DNA of 55,146 nt from Prevotella sp. (GTDB taxonomy: Bacteria > Bacteroidota > Bacteroidia > Bacteroidales > Bacteroidaceae), in NCBI GenBank assembly GCA_018053665.1, contig JAGPKZ010000003.1:24466-79611 (forward strand), written 5' to 3'. The position numbers and the translations under genes were made by a program. Every line of letters begins with the position of its first letter. Positions within the stretch are counted from its first letter, which is position 1. The notes under the pieces are model-generated. The model saw nothing but the letters and a program-made list of their open reading frames with translations, searched no databases and had not been told where the DNA came from. Shown here in pieces: positions 7,164 to 16,586 of the stretch.

Positions 7164-10045
7164 AGCATAATGCTATATACATCCTGACCGCACTGATTAG
7201 CATTACGTCAATCTACGGATGTTCGACTCAGCAAAATACAGCTAAGTCAAGATGGTGGCATGCCTTCAATGCAAGATACAACACTTATTACAATGGTTCT
7301 GTGGCATATATAGATGGCTCTCTTGAAAAAGAAAACGGAAATAAGGACAACTTCACAGAGATAATTCCTCTTTATACTGTAGGAAATAAGGAAAACCGAC
7401 AAATTGGAAGTTCTAATTTTGACAAAGCTATTGAGAAATGTCAAAAGGCTATAAAACTCTACAGCATAAAGAGACGACCAGAATGGAACCCTAACAAGAA
7501 AAAGACACAACACGATATAGATTGGTTAAGCCGAAGGGAATATAATCCATTTTTATGGAAAGTATGGTTGCTTATGGGACGTGCACAATTCTATAAGGGT
7601 GACTTCAGTGAAGCAGCATCTACTTTCGCCTACATGAGCAGACTATACGCAACCCAACCTGCCATATATGGAAAGGCAAGAGCATGGCTGGCGAAATGCT
7701 ATATTGAAGAAGATTGGCGATATGATGCCGAAGACGTTATACGCAACATTCAACGTGACTCTATACATTGGAGAGCACAAAAAGAATGGGACTACACCTA
7801 TGCAGACTATTATATTCATACAGGAAATTACGGAAAGGCAATACCATATCTACAAAAAGTGATAAGTCATGAGATGAGACGTAAGCAGAAGGCTCGTGAA
7901 TGGTTTCTCATGGGACAGTTGCTTGAGGAAATGGGAAACAAGGATGATGCTTACAATGCATATAAACACGTAATAAGACTAAACCCTCCTTACCAACTGG
8001 CATTCAACGCAAGAGTTGGCATGACGGAAGTTTTGGCTGGAGGCAAACAAAAGCAGATGATTGCCAAACTGAAAAGAATGGCTGCATCTGATAGCAATAA
8101 AGATTATCAAGACCAGATATACTATGCCATTGGTAATATATATCTGGCAAAAAAAGATACCACTAATGCTATTGTCGCTTACGAACATGGAAAGGAAAAA
8201 GCTACAAGAAACGGAATAGAGAAAGGTGTTCTGTTATTGAAACTTGGCAACCTTTATTGGACAAAGGAACAATTCGGAAAAGCAAAAGGATGCTACGACG
8301 TAGCTATAGGATTGTTAGACAAAGAAAGAAAGGACTATCAACAGCTTACAGACAGACAAAAAGTGCTAGAGGAACTTGTTCCTTTCACTGATGCTGTAGA
8401 AATTCAGGACTCTCTGCAACAACTTGCAAGTATGAACGAAAACAGTCGTAACGTAATTATTGATAAAATAATCATTGCGCTTAAGAAAAAAGAAAAGGCT
8501 GAACTGAATTCACAACTACAGACAAATACAGGAAATGTAGGTGCTAATATATCTATGAAGGCTGAGTTTGCAATGCAAAACAACGCCATAGACAGAAACA
8601 ACGCTACTACTTGGTATTTCTATAATCCAATGACTGTGAGCAGAGGCAAGGAAACATTTACCCGCACATGGGGTAAACGTGATAATGTGGATAATTGGCA
8701 GCGAATAAACAAGACTGTTGTCGCAGGAATAAATGAAATATCGCAAGACTCGATAACACAAGAGGAAGTCAAAGACAGTACCAACAATATTATTAATGAC
8801 AATGCGGAAGCAAATCCACATAGACGTGAATACTATATCAAACAGATACCACTTACCAAAGTGCAACTTGACGAAAGCAATAATATCCTGATGAATGCGC
8901 TCTATAATAGTGGAGTTATTTTTAAGGATAAGCTTGATAATCTTGTCCTTGGCGAAAAGGTATTAAGAAGAATTGAAGACAATTATCCAAAATATAAGGA
9001 TATGGATAATGTCTTCTATCACCTTTATCTGCTATATGCACGCGAAAACAAGATGGATATTGCCGACAGCTATATAGGAAAACTCAAAAGAGAATACCCA
9101 CAAAGCAAATGGACAACATTACTAAGTGATCCGTTATACAAGGAAAACGCTAAATGGGGCGAACATATCGAAGACTCTATTTATGCTGCCACATACGATG
9201 CTTTTAAGGCAGAAAAATATACAGAAGTTGACGGTAATACGTATATTTCAGAACACAGATTCCCTTCGGGTGCAAACCGGGACAAGTTTCTGTTTATTGG
9301 TGGACTGAACAAGTTGAACAACGGCAATCAGAAAGGATGCCTTAACGATATGAACACGCTTGTAAAGGATTTCCCAGAAAGCGCACTGAGCCAAATGGCT
9401 GGTATGATTATCAACGGTGTTAAAGCAGGAAGAAGACTACACGGTGGTAAGTTTGATATTGGCGACGTTTGGAACAGACGTACTGAAATCCTCAACGACA
9501 GTGATTCAATAAAGACACAAAAGTTTAATTCAGACAGTAATCTTGACTTTGTATATATGTTGGTATATAACCCTGATTCTGTTAATGAGAATCAGTTGTT
9601 GTTTGAGATAGCAAAATACAACTTCACCAGTTACATGGTGCGCAATTTCGATATACAGATAGAAAATATTGACAACATTCACAGAATGGTTATCAAAGGA
9701 TTTCTAAATTATAACGAAGCTTTGCAATATGCAAGAGAACTACACAGGCAGACTGCTGTAATAAAACTAGCAAAAAAAGCTAGACCTATTATAATAAGCG
9801 GTCAGAATCTACCTCTTCTTGGTAATCAATTCAGCTATGAAGATTACGAGAAATTCTACAATAAGAATTTTGCACCGATAAAGGCCAACACTTCTAACCT
9901 GCTTACAGAACCTGCAAAGATTGTAACAATAGGAAATGAAGAAGAAACGAAGCCTTTACCAACAGTAGAAAAAAAAGAGGATAAGAAAACAGAAGGAAAG
10001 ACTTTCGACTTGGAAGATGAATATTACGATTTAGAAGGATTTTAA
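7160..10045 (+). CDS. TPR lipoprotein of the type IX secretion system (PorW/SprE-like)
   Basis: A 961-residue exported lipoprotein with signal peptide and lipobox ending at Cys21 (SIYGCS). Tetratricopeptide-like helical repeats fill much of the first 450 residues (segments around AQFYKGDFSEAASTFAYM, GKAIPYLQKVI, DDAYNAYKHVI). A second set follows near 590-720, then a charged Lys/Glu-rich tail. The N-terminal SRWWHAFNARYNTYYNGSVAY is characteristic of PorW/SprE proteins, which are needed for T9SS secretion and gliding and associate with the PorK/PorN ring. It directly precedes porX, which fits. Its start overlaps the permease stop by 4 nt. Confidence 0.85.
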   Translation: MKHNAIYILTALISITSIYGCSTQQNTAKSRWWHAFNARYNTYYNGSVAYIDGSLEKENGNKDNFTEIIPLYTVGNKENRQIGSSNFDKAIEKCQKAIKLYSIKRRPEWNPNKKKTQHDIDWLSRREYNPFLWKVWLLMGRAQFYKGDFSEAASTFAYMSRLYATQPAIYGKARAWLAKCYIEEDWRYDAEDVIRNIQRDSIHWRAQKEWDYTYADYYIHTGNYGKAIPYLQKVISHEMRRKQKAREWFLMGQLLEEMGNKDDAYNAYKHVIRLNPPYQLAFNARVGMTEVLAGGKQKQMIAKLKRMAASDSNKDYQDQIYYAIGNIYLAKKDTTNAIVAYEHGKEKATRNGIEKGVLLLKLGNLYWTKEQFGKAKGCYDVAIGLLDKERKDYQQLTDRQKVLEELVPFTDAVEIQDSLQQLASMNENSRNVIIDKIIIALKKKEKAELNSQLQTNTGNVGANISMKAEFAMQNNAIDRNNATTWYFYNPMTVSRGKETFTRTWGKRDNVDNWQRINKTVVAGINEISQDSITQEEVKDSTNNIINDNAEANPHRREYYIKQIPLTKVQLDESNNILMNALYNSGVIFKDKLDNLVLGEKVLRRIEDNYPKYKDMDNVFYHLYLLYARENKMDIADSYIGKLKREYPQSKWTTLLSDPLYKENAKWGEHIEDSIYAATYDAFKAEKYTEVDGNTYISEHRFPSGANRDKFLFIGGLNKLNNGNQKGCLNDMNTLVKDFPESALSQMAGMIINGVKAGRRLHGGKFDIGDVWNRRTEILNDSDSIKTQKFNSDSNLDFVYMLVYNPDSVNENQLLFEIAKYNFTSYMVRNFDIQIENIDNIHRMVIKGFLNYNEALQYARELHRQTAVIKLAKKARPIIISGQNLPLLGNQFSYEDYEKFYNKNFAPIKANTSNLLTEPAKIVTIGNEEETKPLPTVEKKEDKKTEGKTFDLEDEYYDLEGF

Positions 10046-10048
10046 AAT

Positions 10049-11602
10049 ATGAACAACGGTAAATTACTTTGGGTTGACGATGAAATTGAACTTCTTCGTG
10101 CCCACATTATCTTTCTAGAAAAAAGAGATTACGATGTTACTACAATAAGCAATGGCGAAGATGCCATTGAACTTTGTAGAAATAACACATTTGACCTTAT
10201 TCTTCTTGACGAGATGATGCCTGGACTTACCGGACTTGAAACTCTAGAACGTATTAAGGATATACAGCCCACCACTCCTATAGTAATGGTTACCAAGAGT
10301 GAGGAAGAGGATATTATGAATCAAGCTATAGGCAGAAAGATTGCCGACTATCTTATCAAACCTGTAAATCCAAGTCAGATACTTATCGCACTGAAGAAGA
10401 ACATTCATAAGCGTGAACTAGTAACAGAAGTAACACAAAGTGGCTATCGTCAGGACTTTAGAAAAATTTCTATGCTGATTGACGATCGTGACTCTTTTGA
10501 TGATTGGACTGAAATATACCGTCTGCTCACTAAATGGGAACTAGAACTTAGCAATGCCGACAGCAATATGCTTGAAATGCTGCAAATGCAAAAGGAAGAA
10601 GCTAATAATGCTTTCGCCAAATACATCCAGAAAAACTATATGCAATGGATGGAAAACCCAAAAGACCGTCCGTTGATGAGCAATGACATATTCAAAACTC
10701 AGATATTCCCAACACTTGACAATAAAGAAAAAGTATTCTGTATTGTCATAGATAACTTGCGCTATGATCATTGGAAAATACTTGCCAATGAGATTAGTAA
10801 CATGTTCGAAATAAAGGAAAATATGTATATGAGTATTCTTCCAACAGCTACGCAATATAGTCGCAATGCTATTTTCAGCGGATTAATGCCATACGAAATA
10901 CAGAAGATGTATCCAAACCTATGGGTAGATGAAGATGAAGACGAAGGTAAAAACCTGAATGAAGAGGCGCTTATTCAGACACAGTTTGAAAGATACAGAC
11001 GTCACGATACTTTCAGTTATCACAAAATTAACGACTCACAAGCTATCAACAAACTAATTGAAAGATTTGGTGAACTTGAAAAGTACGACCTGAATGTTGT
11101 TGTGATAAATTTCATCGATATGCTATCACATGCAAGAACTGAATCTAAGATGGTAAGAGAACTTGCCAACAACGAGAGCGCATACCGCAGTATAACACAA
11201 AGCTGGCTTAGACATTCAGACATTGCCGAACTGTTCAGTTTGCTTTCACAGAAAGACTATAAAGTGATTATCACTACTGATCACGGCAGTATAAGAGCGA
11301 ACAAACCGATAAAGATTATTGGTGACCGCAACACAAATACAAATCTGAGATATAAACTTGGCAAGAATCTCAACTATGATGCACGTCAAGTGTTTGAGAT
11401 TAAGGACCCTCATAAGGCAAATCTGCCTTCACCAAACATCAGCACATCATATATATTCGCTACAGGAGACTCTTTCTTCGCTTATCCCAACAACTACAAC
11501 TACTATGTGTCATATTATAAGAATACGTTTCAACATGGAGGAATATCAATGGAAGAAATGCTTATTCCACTAATCTCCATGACAAGAAGAAAAAAGAAAT
11601 AA
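10049..11602 (+). CDS. porX: T9SS regulator PorX: response regulator with PglZ domain
   Basis: A 517-residue protein with an N-terminal receiver domain (about 5-120; acidic pair Asp10/Asp11, phospho-acceptor Asp54 in LLDEMMPG, and VTKSE). A linker leads to a C-terminal PglZ/alkaline-phosphatase-superfamily domain (about 210-515; VIDNLRYD, TATQYSRNAIFSG, TTDHGS, HGGISMEEMLIPL). PorX works with the PorY kinase to control T9SS genes, and its PglZ domain is a zinc-dependent phosphodiesterase in studied homologues. No DNA-binding domain is present. Only 3 nt separate it from the PorW/SprE-like gene. Confidence 0.93.
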   Translation: MNNGKLLWVDDEIELLRAHIIFLEKRDYDVTTISNGEDAIELCRNNTFDLILLDEMMPGLTGLETLERIKDIQPTTPIVMVTKSEEEDIMNQAIGRKIADYLIKPVNPSQILIALKKNIHKRELVTEVTQSGYRQDFRKISMLIDDRDSFDDWTEIYRLLTKWELELSNADSNMLEMLQMQKEEANNAFAKYIQKNYMQWMENPKDRPLMSNDIFKTQIFPTLDNKEKVFCIVIDNLRYDHWKILANEISNMFEIKENMYMSILPTATQYSRNAIFSGLMPYEIQKMYPNLWVDEDEDEGKNLNEEALIQTQFERYRRHDTFSYHKINDSQAINKLIERFGELEKYDLNVVVINFIDMLSHARTESKMVRELANNESAYRSITQSWLRHSDIAELFSLLSQKDYKVIITTDHGSIRANKPIKIIGDRNTNTNLRYKLGKNLNYDARQVFEIKDPHKANLPSPNISTSYIFATGDSFFAYPNNYNYYVSYYKNTFQHGGISMEEMLIPLISMTRRKKK

Positions 11603-11620
11603 TTATAATTATATAAGATT

Positions 11621-12031
11621 ATGAAAATTAAAATCGATTCATTAGACAACATCCATGTTACCGCAAAGAAATTTATTGCCAACATGGGAACAGGAAAGGT
11701 TTTCGCTTTCTACGGAAAGATGGGAGCCGGAAAGACAACTTTCATTAAGGCTATCTGCGAAGAGTTAGGAGTTAACGATGTAATAACATCTCCAACATTC
11801 GCTATCGTCAACGAATATACCGCTGACAATGATACTCCAATATACCATTTCGACTTTTACAGAATAAAGAAACTCGAAGAGGTTTATGATATGGGATACG
11901 AAGATTATTTCTACAGCGGTAATTTGTGTCTATTGGAATGGCCAGAACTCATTGAGGACATTCTTCCTGAAGATGTTACAAAGGTAACGATTACAGAACA
12001 GGAAGACGGAACAAGACTTGTGGAATTCTAG
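11621..12031 (+). CDS. tsaE: tRNA threonylcarbamoyladenosine biosynthesis ATPase TsaE
   Basis: A 136-residue cytosolic ATPase for the t6A37 modification of ANN-decoding tRNAs, acting with TsaB and TsaD. The Walker A motif YGKMGAGKTT (about 31-40), SPTFAIVNEY and HFDFYRIKKLEEV with LLEWPE are characteristic of the family. It follows porX by 18 nt and is the last gene before a bidirectional terminator, so it probably belongs to the aroA-porX transcript. Confidence 0.95.
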   Translation: MKIKIDSLDNIHVTAKKFIANMGTGKVFAFYGKMGAGKTTFIKAICEELGVNDVITSPTFAIVNEYTADNDTPIYHFDFYRIKKLEEVYDMGYEDYFYSGNLCLLEWPELIEDILPEDVTKVTITEQEDGTRLVEF

Positions 12032-12038
12032 AAACGGT

Positions 12039-12085
12039 AAATGCAGAAACGCAGCGATAATAATCACTAGCGTTTCTGCATTTTA
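12039..12085. terminator. Bidirectional terminator between tsaE and trxA
   Basis: A perfect 14-bp stem (12039-12052 with 12070-12083) containing GCAGAAACGC, with A/T runs on both sides. It can end both converging transcripts. Confidence 0.85.
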
Positions 12086-12089
12086 TATT

Positions 12090-12404
12090 TTATAAAAGAG
12101 ATTTAAACTTCTCTTCTATTTTTGCTTTACTAGCTGCGCCGACAAACTTGTCTACTACTTCACCGTTCTTAAGGAACAATATAGTAGGAATATTGCGGAT
12201 ACCAAATTCACTTGCAATCTCGTCTGCGTCCTCAACATCACATTTGCCAACAACGACCTTTCCGTCATATTCTTCAGCAAGTTCCGCAATGATTGGAGCA
12301 ATCATCCTACAAGGAGCGCACCATGTAGCCCAAAAATCCACTACTAATGGCAATTCACCATTCTTATAACTCTCAAAATTTTCGTTTGTAATTGTTACTT
12401 CCAT
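12090..12404 (-). CDS. trxA: Thioredoxin
   Basis: A 104-residue thioredoxin with active site WCAPC (Cys29, Cys32), DFWATW before it and the cis-Pro region IRNIPTILFLKNG. It reduces disulfides in cytosolic proteins. The frame runs upstream to 12443, but those extra residues are not thioredoxin-like and overlap the -7 element at 12441-12448. The ATG at 12404 (MEVTITNENF) is therefore chosen. There is no signal peptide. Confidence 0.95.
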   Translation of the reverse strand: MEVTITNENFESYKNGELPLVVDFWATWCAPCRMIAPIIAELAEEYDGKVVVGKCDVEDADEIASEFGIRNIPTILFLKNGEVVDKFVGAASKAKIEEKFKSLL

Positions 12405-12440
12405 TTTTATACCGTTGTTTGTTATATCGTAATTACACTG

Positions 12441-12448
12441 CAAATATA
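12441..12448 (-). promoter_or_regulatory. -7 element of trxA
   Basis: Reads TATATTTG on the minus strand, about 36 nt upstream of the chosen ATG. It supports the shorter thioredoxin start. Confidence 0.55.
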
Positions 12449-12561
12449 ACTATTTGATTTTACACAAGCAAACGTTATAACAAGAATATATGCAAATATA
12501 ATCATTTTAATTCCCTGCATCATCTTAGATTTGCGATACCTCATAATTTGCATTGAAAATA

Positions 12562-12716
12562 TGCTGCACTCGGAAAAGGCAAAATTAAAACAAGTTTTAT
12601 TTTGCCTTTCCACTCGTTTGCTGTACCTTTAACTTATGTTGAAGATTTGCTGCACTCGGAAAAGGCAAAATTAAAACAAGTTTTATTTTGCCTTTCCACT
12701 CGTTTGCTGTACCTTT
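12562..12716 (+). repeat. Tandem duplicated hairpin-promoter block
   Basis: A 69-bp block occurs twice with no mismatch seen, at 12562-12630 and 12648-12716 (period 86, 17-nt spacer). Each copy holds an inverted repeat (CTCGGAAAAGGCAAAA ... TTTTGCCTTTCCACTCG) followed by GTTTGCTGTACCTTT, so a hairpin overlaps a promoter -33 region. The trxA-helicase gap of about 340 bp is otherwise featureless apart from the trxA promoter. Confidence 0.9.
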
Positions 12717-12717
12717 G
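12687..12717 (+). promoter_or_regulatory. Helicase promoter (second copy)
   Basis: TTTG at 12687-12690, 19 nt, TACCTTTG at 12710-12717. The first copy has TTTG at 12601-12604 and TACCTTTA at 12624-12631, so its last -7 base is changed and it may be weaker. Confidence 0.75.
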
Positions 12718-12742
12718 TAGATAGATTTATATTTAAGTTAAA

Positions 12743-14947
12743 ATGGAAACTAACAACGAACTGGAACTAGCCTGGGAATTTATAGAACATACAAGTACCA
12801 GTATATTCCTCACAGGTAAAGCAGGAACAGGAAAAACTACATTCTTAAGAAGCATTATTGACAAGAGCTGCAAACGTATTGTTGTTGTTGCTCCTACTGG
12901 TGTTGCAGCAATCAATGCACACGGAGTTACAATACATTCATTTTTTCAACTACCATTCTCACCATATGTGCCAAACACTACATTCAAGGAAAAGTTTGAT
13001 TTCTCTAAGGAAAAGAGAAACATTGTGAAGACTTTGGATTTGCTTATTATAGATGAAATAAGTATGGTGAGAAGTGATCTTCTTGATGCCATAGACTCTG
13101 TATTGCGACGATACAAAGACGCAAGCAAACCGTTTGGAGGCGTTCAACTACTAATGATTGGCGATCTTCAGCAACTGACTCCAGTTGTAACAGATAATGA
13201 TGCTAATATTTTGCGCCCATATTATAATACTCCATATTTTTTCGGAAGTCACGCTCTGCAACAGATTAACTATATAACTATAGAACTGCAGAAAGTCTAC
13301 CGTCAGCAAGACGCAAAGTTTCTAGACTTGCTCAACAGTATAAGAAGCGGAAAGCCTTCAGAAGATGATATAAACATTCTCAACTCAAGATTCAATCCAG
13401 AATTTCATATAGACAATAAAGACGGATACATAAGACTAACAACACATAATGCTATGGCTGACAGATATAACGATTCTGAATTAGCCAAACTCAAAACAGA
13501 AGAATTTACATTCAATGCCAATATTAAAGGTAACTTTCCTGAATACAGCTACCCTACCAATGAGAAACTTTTGTTGAAAGAAGATGCACAGGTGATGTTT
13601 ATCAAAAACGATCCATCTATTGACCATCTCTATTATAATGGTAAGATTGGACATATCACGAGTATATCCGATGACTGCATTAAAGTAAGATGCAGCGGAG
13701 AAGAAAGTGATATCGAAGTGCAACCACAAGAATGGGAAAACACCAAATACGTAATAAATAAGGATACTAAGGAAATAGAGCCAGACGTACAAGGCGTATT
13801 TAAGCAATATCCACTGCGACTTGCATGGGCTATCACAATACATAAGAGTCAAGGACTGACTTTCGAGCATGCTATTATTGACGCGGGATCATCATTCGCT
13901 TCTGGACAAGTGTATGTAGCTCTGAGCCGCTGCAAAACTCTTGAAGGTATGGTACTGGCATCAAAGATTGACAATCATGCCATAATAAATGATGAACGAG
14001 TTGATTCATATATAAGCAGGCAGGAAGAGGCTGCAAAACAAAATATAGACAGCCTTGAACTTCTGAAACAGAACTATTACAAGCAACAACTGGCAGAACT
14101 GTTTACATTCAATGACATAATTATAGCTGAAGAAAATCTCTGCCGTACTATAATTGAATTTCTGCACGCATATCCAAAGCTGACAATACTTCACAAAGCA
14201 ACATTTGTATCTTTAAAAGAAAAAATAGGCGTTGTGTCACATAAATGGATAAATACCATAAATTACATGAACTACGAAGAACTCACAGGAGATGTTTTTC
14301 TTGAACGTGTAGTAAAAAGCGCAGTGTATTTCAATAAGACTTTAAAGACTTACATACAGCAGTTACTTGACCAAACATCCGCCGCCAAAACTGATAATAA
14401 ACAAGGTGCAAACAAACTTGACACTACATATTCAGAACTTAAACTGGCATATCTGTCTAAGAAAAATATTCTTGAGATGACTATAGACAACGGATTTGAC
14501 AGTGAAAGTTATCTTAGAAACCGACAAATAGCTTTTCTTAACGCTATAGAAGAGATAAATCCACTCGCAGTAACTACACGTAGAAGAAAGAAATACAATA
14601 GTGACAAAGAAGATACTTCGAAACCTAAAGTTAAGAAAGAAAACACGAAGGAACTCACATTTATAATGTATAAATCTGGATTATCGCTCAATGAGATTGC
14701 TAAGACTCGAGATTTCACACTTGGAACTATATTCAGCCATCTAACACATTACGTGGAGACTGGCGAACTGAAAGTTACAGACATCATTGGTAAAGAGAAA
14801 TACAATATAATAAACAAAGCAGTAAACAAGATTGGCACGTCACAAGGTATGAAACCAATAAAGGACATTTGTCCAGAAGACGTAGACTATGGAGAAATAA
14901 GAATGATATTTGCAGAGAAGGCAATAACAGCCAAAACTTCAAGTTAA
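12743..14947 (+). CDS. Pif1/RecD-like helicase with C-terminal HRDC/HTH region
   Basis: A 734-residue superfamily 1 helicase. Walker A is LTGKAGTGKTTF (about 23-34), Walker B LLIIDEIS (Asp104/Glu105), then GDLQQL, and late motifs AITIHKSQGLTF and VYVALSRCKTLEG, as in Pif1/RecD2-type enzymes. The C-terminal third has a helical HRDC-like stretch and a helix-turn-helix segment (SGLSLNEIAKTRDFTLGTIFSHLTHYV, about 645-672) of the HTH_40 type seen at the end of RecQ and Pif1-like helicases. It probably acts on genomic DNA during replication or repair. It is a single-gene unit behind the duplicated promoter. Confidence 0.9.
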   Translation: METNNELELAWEFIEHTSTSIFLTGKAGTGKTTFLRSIIDKSCKRIVVVAPTGVAAINAHGVTIHSFFQLPFSPYVPNTTFKEKFDFSKEKRNIVKTLDLLIIDEISMVRSDLLDAIDSVLRRYKDASKPFGGVQLLMIGDLQQLTPVVTDNDANILRPYYNTPYFFGSHALQQINYITIELQKVYRQQDAKFLDLLNSIRSGKPSEDDINILNSRFNPEFHIDNKDGYIRLTTHNAMADRYNDSELAKLKTEEFTFNANIKGNFPEYSYPTNEKLLLKEDAQVMFIKNDPSIDHLYYNGKIGHITSISDDCIKVRCSGEESDIEVQPQEWENTKYVINKDTKEIEPDVQGVFKQYPLRLAWAITIHKSQGLTFEHAIIDAGSSFASGQVYVALSRCKTLEGMVLASKIDNHAIINDERVDSYISRQEEAAKQNIDSLELLKQNYYKQQLAELFTFNDIIIAEENLCRTIIEFLHAYPKLTILHKATFVSLKEKIGVVSHKWINTINYMNYEELTGDVFLERVVKSAVYFNKTLKTYIQQLLDQTSAAKTDNKQGANKLDTTYSELKLAYLSKKNILEMTIDNGFDSESYLRNRQIAFLNAIEEINPLAVTTRRRKKYNSDKEDTSKPKVKKENTKELTFIMYKSGLSLNEIAKTRDFTLGTIFSHLTHYVETGELKVTDIIGKEKYNIINKAVNKIGTSQGMKPIKDICPEDVDYGEIRMIFAEKAITAKTSS

Positions 14948-14977
14948 TAAATTATGTGATTAATTATCCATAATGAT

Positions 14978-15009
14978 TTTGACACATTCATATTTTTTGG
15001 TTATATTTG
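14978..15009 (+). promoter_or_regulatory. Promoter giving a near-leaderless transcript
   Basis: TTTG at 14978-14981, 20 nt, TATATTTG at 15002-15009. The next ATG is at 15019, so transcription would begin only a few bases before the start codon. Confidence 0.6.
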
Positions 15010-15018
15010 CACCCTATT

Positions 15019-15414
15019 ATGAAGAAGATATTTATTTTTGTTATTTTATGTATCGCCGCAATGACTGTTTCTACATCATGCAAGATGGCTCCAAGCGACA
15101 ATCCTGGTGATACTGTTGCCGCCAGTGTATTTGAACCTGTTGACACAAGTACGCATGCCGCCAAATCAAAAAATGATACTGCAAACATCAAAAATATTAA
15201 GGACAGTACAGATATTTTCTTCGTCGGAGAAGGCAGCACAAAGCAAAATCTACAACTTGTTTCATATCCAAGCAAAAGGGATACTACCACATATTATAAA
15301 GCCAAACATCTTAAAGTAACAGGAAATGCCGATTTTGGGCACGTTGTCAGAATAGGTTTCTATCACCTACCTAGTGGTGACTCGATAGTTACATCGGTTA
15401 CCGAAGTGAAATAA
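15019..15414 (+). CDS. Small lipoprotein of unknown function
   Basis: A 131-residue protein with a lipoprotein signal peptide (MKKIFIFVILCIAAMTVSTSCKM, lipid-accepting Cys at about 21). The mature part is short, polar and rich in Asp/Thr/Ser, with no family I recognise. A TTG start at 15007 is possible in frame but lies in the -7 element, so the ATG at 15019 is used. Its 3' end overlaps the convergent mscS gene by 17 bp. Confidence 0.75.
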   Translation: MKKIFIFVILCIAAMTVSTSCKMAPSDNPGDTVAASVFEPVDTSTHAAKSKNDTANIKNIKDSTDIFFVGEGSTKQNLQLVSYPSKRDTTTYYKAKHLKVTGNADFGHVVRIGFYHLPSGDSIVTSVTEVK

Positions 15415-16576
15415 CATTCTGAGACTGAAATATAACCAGACCAAATTCACGAGCTATAGCATAGATGCAATCCATTATTTCAGCACTATCATGCTCATAT
15501 GGTTTTGTATCCTTGCTAAACAGAAAGAAATAAAACTCCAAAGGTAATCCGCCTTGCGATGAGTCCAATTGGCGCACAACATAGAACATATTGTTATTCA
15601 CTTCGTTTCTGGAAGCTATAAAGTTTTCAATATACTTTCTGTAAAGGCTGATGTTTATATCATCATCTTTCAATTCTTCAGCCTTAAAATATCCTCGGTC
15701 TATGATATTCTTTTTAACATCTGGAGTAAGCAGTCCAATACTGTTAAAATCAAAATAAGCCTTTTTAATTACCCGTCTACCTTCAGAATTCTGCATTCCA
15801 ATCCAATTTGTAAACGAGCCGTCAACCAAAGCAATTGGACTTACTGTGACTATGGAATTATCGAAATTACGGATCTTTATAGTAGTAAGAGTCAGTTCCT
15901 CAACAGTTCCGTCAGCTCCAACAGAAGGAACCGTTATCCAATCTCCGCAATGCAACATATCATTACTTGTAAGGCGTACTCCTGCTACAAGTCCAGCTAT
16001 CGTATCCTTAAATATGAGCATGAGTATCGCACTCGTGGCACCTAGTCCTGCAAACAAGGCCAAAGGACTTCGATTAATGGTTATTGCAATCACTACCACA
16101 GCTGCAATAAACAACAATAAGATTTTCAGCACACCACAAAAAGACTTCAAATACTGCTGCGTGCTGGAACGTTGCATGCCAGTGTCAAGATTGTTGAAAC
16201 TGTCTACAAATACAAAAGCCGTACGTGCAGACATCACGGTGATATATATAGCCGTGATACGTTCAAGAACCTCTCTAACAATATGAAACTGATAGAATAT
16301 AAGTGGGAGTAAAGCCCATATAACTATAGCTGGTATAATATTGCAGGCACTTCGCAATACTCGCTCATTGAAAATCACGTCGTCCCACTTAATATCAGTA
16401 TGACTAGTGAATTTAAGTAACAGAGGAACCATTATCTTATGACATATAACGCCTGTAAGCCATGCTAATAATATAGCAAAAAATACAAGCAGTATATGTC
16501 GCAGGATATGAACAGACGGTCCTGATATTCCTATCAGTCCTATAATATTTTCAACAAAAGTTCTTATTTCCTCCAT
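15398..16576 (-). CDS. Mechanosensitive ion channel of the MscS family
   Basis: A 392-residue inner-membrane protein. N-terminal transmembrane helices (about 20-190) are followed by the pore-lining Gly/Ala-rich helix (LALFAGLGATSAILMLIFKDTIAGLVAGV), the beta domain (GDWITVPSVGADGTVEELTLTTIKIRNFDNSIVTVSP) and a C-terminal cytoplasmic domain. It releases solutes on osmotic downshock. It is the third gene of a minus-strand operon after a PH-domain protein and dacB, 10 nt from dacB. There is no terminator between it and the convergent lipoprotein gene. Confidence 0.92.
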   Translation of the reverse strand: MEEIRTFVENIIGLIGISGPSVHILRHILLVFFAILLAWLTGVICHKIMVPLLLKFTSHTDIKWDDVIFNERVLRSACNIIPAIVIWALLPLIFYQFHIVREVLERITAIYITVMSARTAFVFVDSFNNLDTGMQRSSTQQYLKSFCGVLKILLLFIAAVVVIAITINRSPLALFAGLGATSAILMLIFKDTIAGLVAGVRLTSNDMLHCGDWITVPSVGADGTVEELTLTTIKIRNFDNSIVTVSPIALVDGSFTNWIGMQNSEGRRVIKKAYFDFNSIGLLTPDVKKNIIDRGYFKAEELKDDDINISLYRKYIENFIASRNEVNNNMFYVVRQLDSSQGGLPLEFYFFLFSKDTKPYEHDSAEIMDCIYAIAREFGLVIFQSQNVISLR

Positions 16577-16586
16577 ATCATTTCAA

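Noticed and set aside
12405-12443. Longer N-terminus for thioredoxin
   Set aside because: The extra residues are not part of the thioredoxin fold and overlap the likely -7 promoter element.
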